DNA of 7,636 nt from Methanomicrobiales archaeon. GTDB taxonomy: Archaea; Halobacteriota; Methanomicrobia; Methanomicrobiales; JACTUA01. Below, piece after piece: positions 6,410 through 7,636 of the stretch (its first letter is position 1; the number at the start of each line of letters is the position of its first letter). The translations under genes were made by a program, and so were the position numbers. The stretch spans positions 1-7,636 of the forward strand of contig JAJRCL010000139.1 of NCBI GenBank assembly GCA_028679035.1, read 5' to 3'. The notes under the pieces were generated by a model that was not told where the DNA came from, did not search any database, and saw only the letters and a list, made by a program, of their open reading frames with translations.

Positions 6410-6434
6410 AAACATTTATCATATAAAAATGTTT
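6410..6434. repeat. AT-rich inverted repeat AAACATTT/AAATGTTT
   Basis: AAACATTT (6410-6417) and AAATGTTT (6427-6434) form a perfect 8-bp inverted repeat around a 9-base spacer that contains the TATA-like ATATAA. A palindrome that brackets a TATA element suits an archaeal repressor or activator site (inference). Confidence 0.45.
6420..6428 (-). promoter_or_regulatory. Possible minus-strand TATA box
   Basis: TTTTATATG on the minus strand, within the inverted repeat at 6410-6434. A transcript would start near 6397 and run about 265 bases through the C-rich element to the microprotein at 6132. The BRE match is poor. Confidence 0.3.
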
Positions 6435-6436
6435 CT

Positions 6437-6456
6437 ATTATCCAAATTTTGATAAT
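6437..6456. repeat. 20-bp near-perfect AT palindrome
   Basis: ATTATCCAAATTTTGATAAT is self-complementary except for one mismatched pair (6443 with 6450). It starts two bases after the preceding inverted repeat, so the two make a 47-base block of dyad symmetry. It is a candidate binding site for a dimeric regulator. Confidence 0.45.
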
Positions 6457-6482
6457 TCAAGTCTATAATTTTTTTTGGCGAT

Positions 6483-6501
6483 GGATTATGAATCTTAATC
6501 C
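6483..6501 (-). terminator. Small hairpin just after the nuclease-like gene
   Basis: GGATTA (6483-6488) and TAATCC (6496-6501) form a 6-bp stem with a 7-base loop, two bases beyond the minus-strand stop at 6504. On that strand an A8 run, not a T run, follows, so it may mark a 3' end or protect it rather than terminate transcription. Confidence 0.3.
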
Positions 6502-6503
6502 GG

Positions 6504-7636
6504 TTAATGGGTCTTTTTTGCCATTCCCTGCATTCCGTCCAGAAGGGTGCGGGTTATAGACCCGCCGAGCGATGGGCGGATCGACTCCAGCCAGAGGAAA
6601 AATCCTACTTTGGATGGGGTAATACGCTCGAACCGGAAACCGGTCGGTGAGCGGATCATTTTCAGGTACTCTTTCCGGGCAGTAGAACGCAGGTAGATGA
6701 TCGGCTCGTATTCGGGGAGATCAGCGGCAATGACCACTTTTCCAAAGGACCGCTCGAGCGTGGCTGCATCAATGGTCGTACCACGGATCGCTACGGTACA
6801 GCGGGCTGCCAGTGCACGAATGCCGGATGGGTACAGGGCACCGAAAATCACCTTTTTCACGAGCATCTGGTGGGATGGGAACTGCCCGGGATCCGGCATC
6901 CCTTTTCCGGCGAGAAGCCTCTCAAGCACATCCCGGCGCACGTCATCATGCAGTTTCCTGTAATCAACTGCCTGCGCGAGGGGAATTTCCGGTGCAGAAA
7001 CGAGCTTGGCATGGTGAATGGGCTGCCTGGGCACCTTGCGTATCTCCTCCGGATGGAACAATCGCTTGATCTCCTCGCAGGTGCAGGTCATAAGCAGGAC
7101 GTTGTCCGGGTCCTTGAGGAGCCGTCGGACGACCGAAATCCGGGAGATATCGACCGACGAGATGAGGAGGAACGGGACATGTTTCTGCCCGGTCAGGTAT
7201 CCGAGCAGGTGTTTTTTGTACCGGATTTCGTCTTCAAAATCTTTCATGTCCATCGGTGAGGTGACAACCTCCCCAAAAATCAGGTTTTTCCCCCGGTCGA
7301 CGAGGAGCAGGTCGAATTCCGCAAGATCCTGGCCATTTCCGCGGATATTGATGTCTCCGATACGGGAATAAAAGAGCCCGTTCTGCCCGAGGATATACGG
7401 GTCACGCTGGTGGCGGGCATCTGCCCCCTTGCGCACGACACCGGCGATCAGGTCGGTTTGCTGCGATGTGGAAAGCATCATCTCATACACGATGGATTCG
7501 AACCAGCGGCCTTCAGCGGTCTTCATCGGCTCTATATCGGCTGCGTACAGTTTCTTGCGCTCCATTTTCGAGAGGTGCCGTACCGCCCGTAAAGCGAGAT
7601 CCCGCGTCGGGGTGAAGGACCGGGAATTGGCACGGA
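6504..7636 (-). CDS. PD-(D/E)XK-like hypothetical protein, 5' partial
   Basis: At least 376 residues. The frame stays open from the ATG at 7565 to the window edge, adding 23 codons (ending LALRAVRHLSK) with the same GC-rich third positions, and no ribosome site precedes that ATG, so the start is probably outside the window. Counted from that ATG, residues 70-130 look like a restriction-endonuclease-like core: GDINIRG, then AEFDLLLVD (E83, D85), then LIFGEVVTS (E99), then a basic helix EDEIRYKKHLLGYL (111-124). An N-terminal helix carries EGRWFESIVYEMM (18-30). The expected ExK lysine is Val101; K117 or K118 could replace it, as seen in some members of this superfamily, or the enzyme may be inactive. 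The C-terminal half (about 195-353) is unrecognised and may bind nucleic acid or partners. No membrane segment or signal peptide. The fold assignment is tentative. Confidence 0.82.
   Translation of the reverse strand, partial: RANSRSFTPTRDLALRAVRHLSKMERKKLYAADIEPMKTAEGRWFESIVYEMMLSTSQQTDLIAGVVRKGADARHQRDPYILGQNGLFYSRIGDINIRGNGQDLAEFDLLLVDRGKNLIFGEVVTSPMDMKDFEDEIRYKKHLLGYLTGQKHVPFLLISSVDISRISVVRRLLKDPDNVLLMTCTCEEIKRLFHPEEIRKVPRQPIHHAKLVSAPEIPLAQAVDYRKLHDDVRRDVLERLLAGKGMPDPGQFPSHQMLVKKVIFGALYPSGIRALAARCTVAIRGTTIDAATLERSFGKVVIAADLPEYEPIIYLRSTARKEYLKMIRSPTGFRFERITPSKVGFFLWLESIRPSLGGSITRTLLDGMQGMAKKTH

Larger units (their letters stand above)
6133..6503. other. 371-base AT-rich intergenic region with G-rich element
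   Basis: This gap lies between two minus-strand genes and contrasts with its GC-rich neighbours. It holds a 6-bp inverted repeat (6146-6151 with 6160-6165) next to the microprotein start, a C/G-rich inverted repeat with four G runs (6235-6285), a possible minus-strand TATA (6420-6428), two AT-rich palindromes (6410-6456) and a small hairpin after the downstream gene (6483-6501). An 87-codon open frame (6141-6404, minus, GTG start) crosses it, but its composition (many His, Cys, Ser, Pro) looks non-coding. An untranslated RNA or a long 5' leader for the microprotein is possible. Confidence 0.6.

Overview
The window looks like part of a methanogenic archaeon's chromosome, most likely Methanomicrobiales (Methanoregula-like). 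This is inferred from GC-rich codon third positions, archaeal TATA/BRE promoters, T-tract terminators, a NosD-type beta-helix protein fused to a Hanks-type kinase, and a tandem rubredoxin. No rRNA, tRNA, CRISPR array or transposase is visible.

Left part (1-3105, + strand): the end of a winged-helix/FHA protein is followed after 45 bases by a 799-residue membrane Ser/Thr kinase. The kinase has a secreted NosD-like beta-helix, five predicted membrane helices and a cytoplasmic kinase domain. A kinase writer next to a phospho-Thr reader that carries a DNA-binding-like fold suggests one signalling pathway from the cell surface to transcription. A GC hairpin sits in the junction.

Middle (3106-5970): a 54-residue protein with its own good promoter faces an APC-superfamily amino-acid permease on the minus strand. 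The permease and a two-domain rubredoxin are divergent and share a 168-base promoter region. An unrecognised 180-residue membrane protein follows.

Right part (5971-7636, - strand): a 53-residue protein is clearly a paralogue of the one at 3260 (26 of 41 core residues identical, mostly synonymous base changes). A 371-base AT-rich gap follows, holding a G-quadruplex-capable tract inside a perfect 10-bp inverted repeat, plus AT-rich palindromes. The window ends in a protein of at least 376 residues with a PD-(D/E)XK-like core; its reading frame runs off the right edge.

The signalling pair is the most coherent functional unit. The two microproteins and the G-rich element are the least explained parts.
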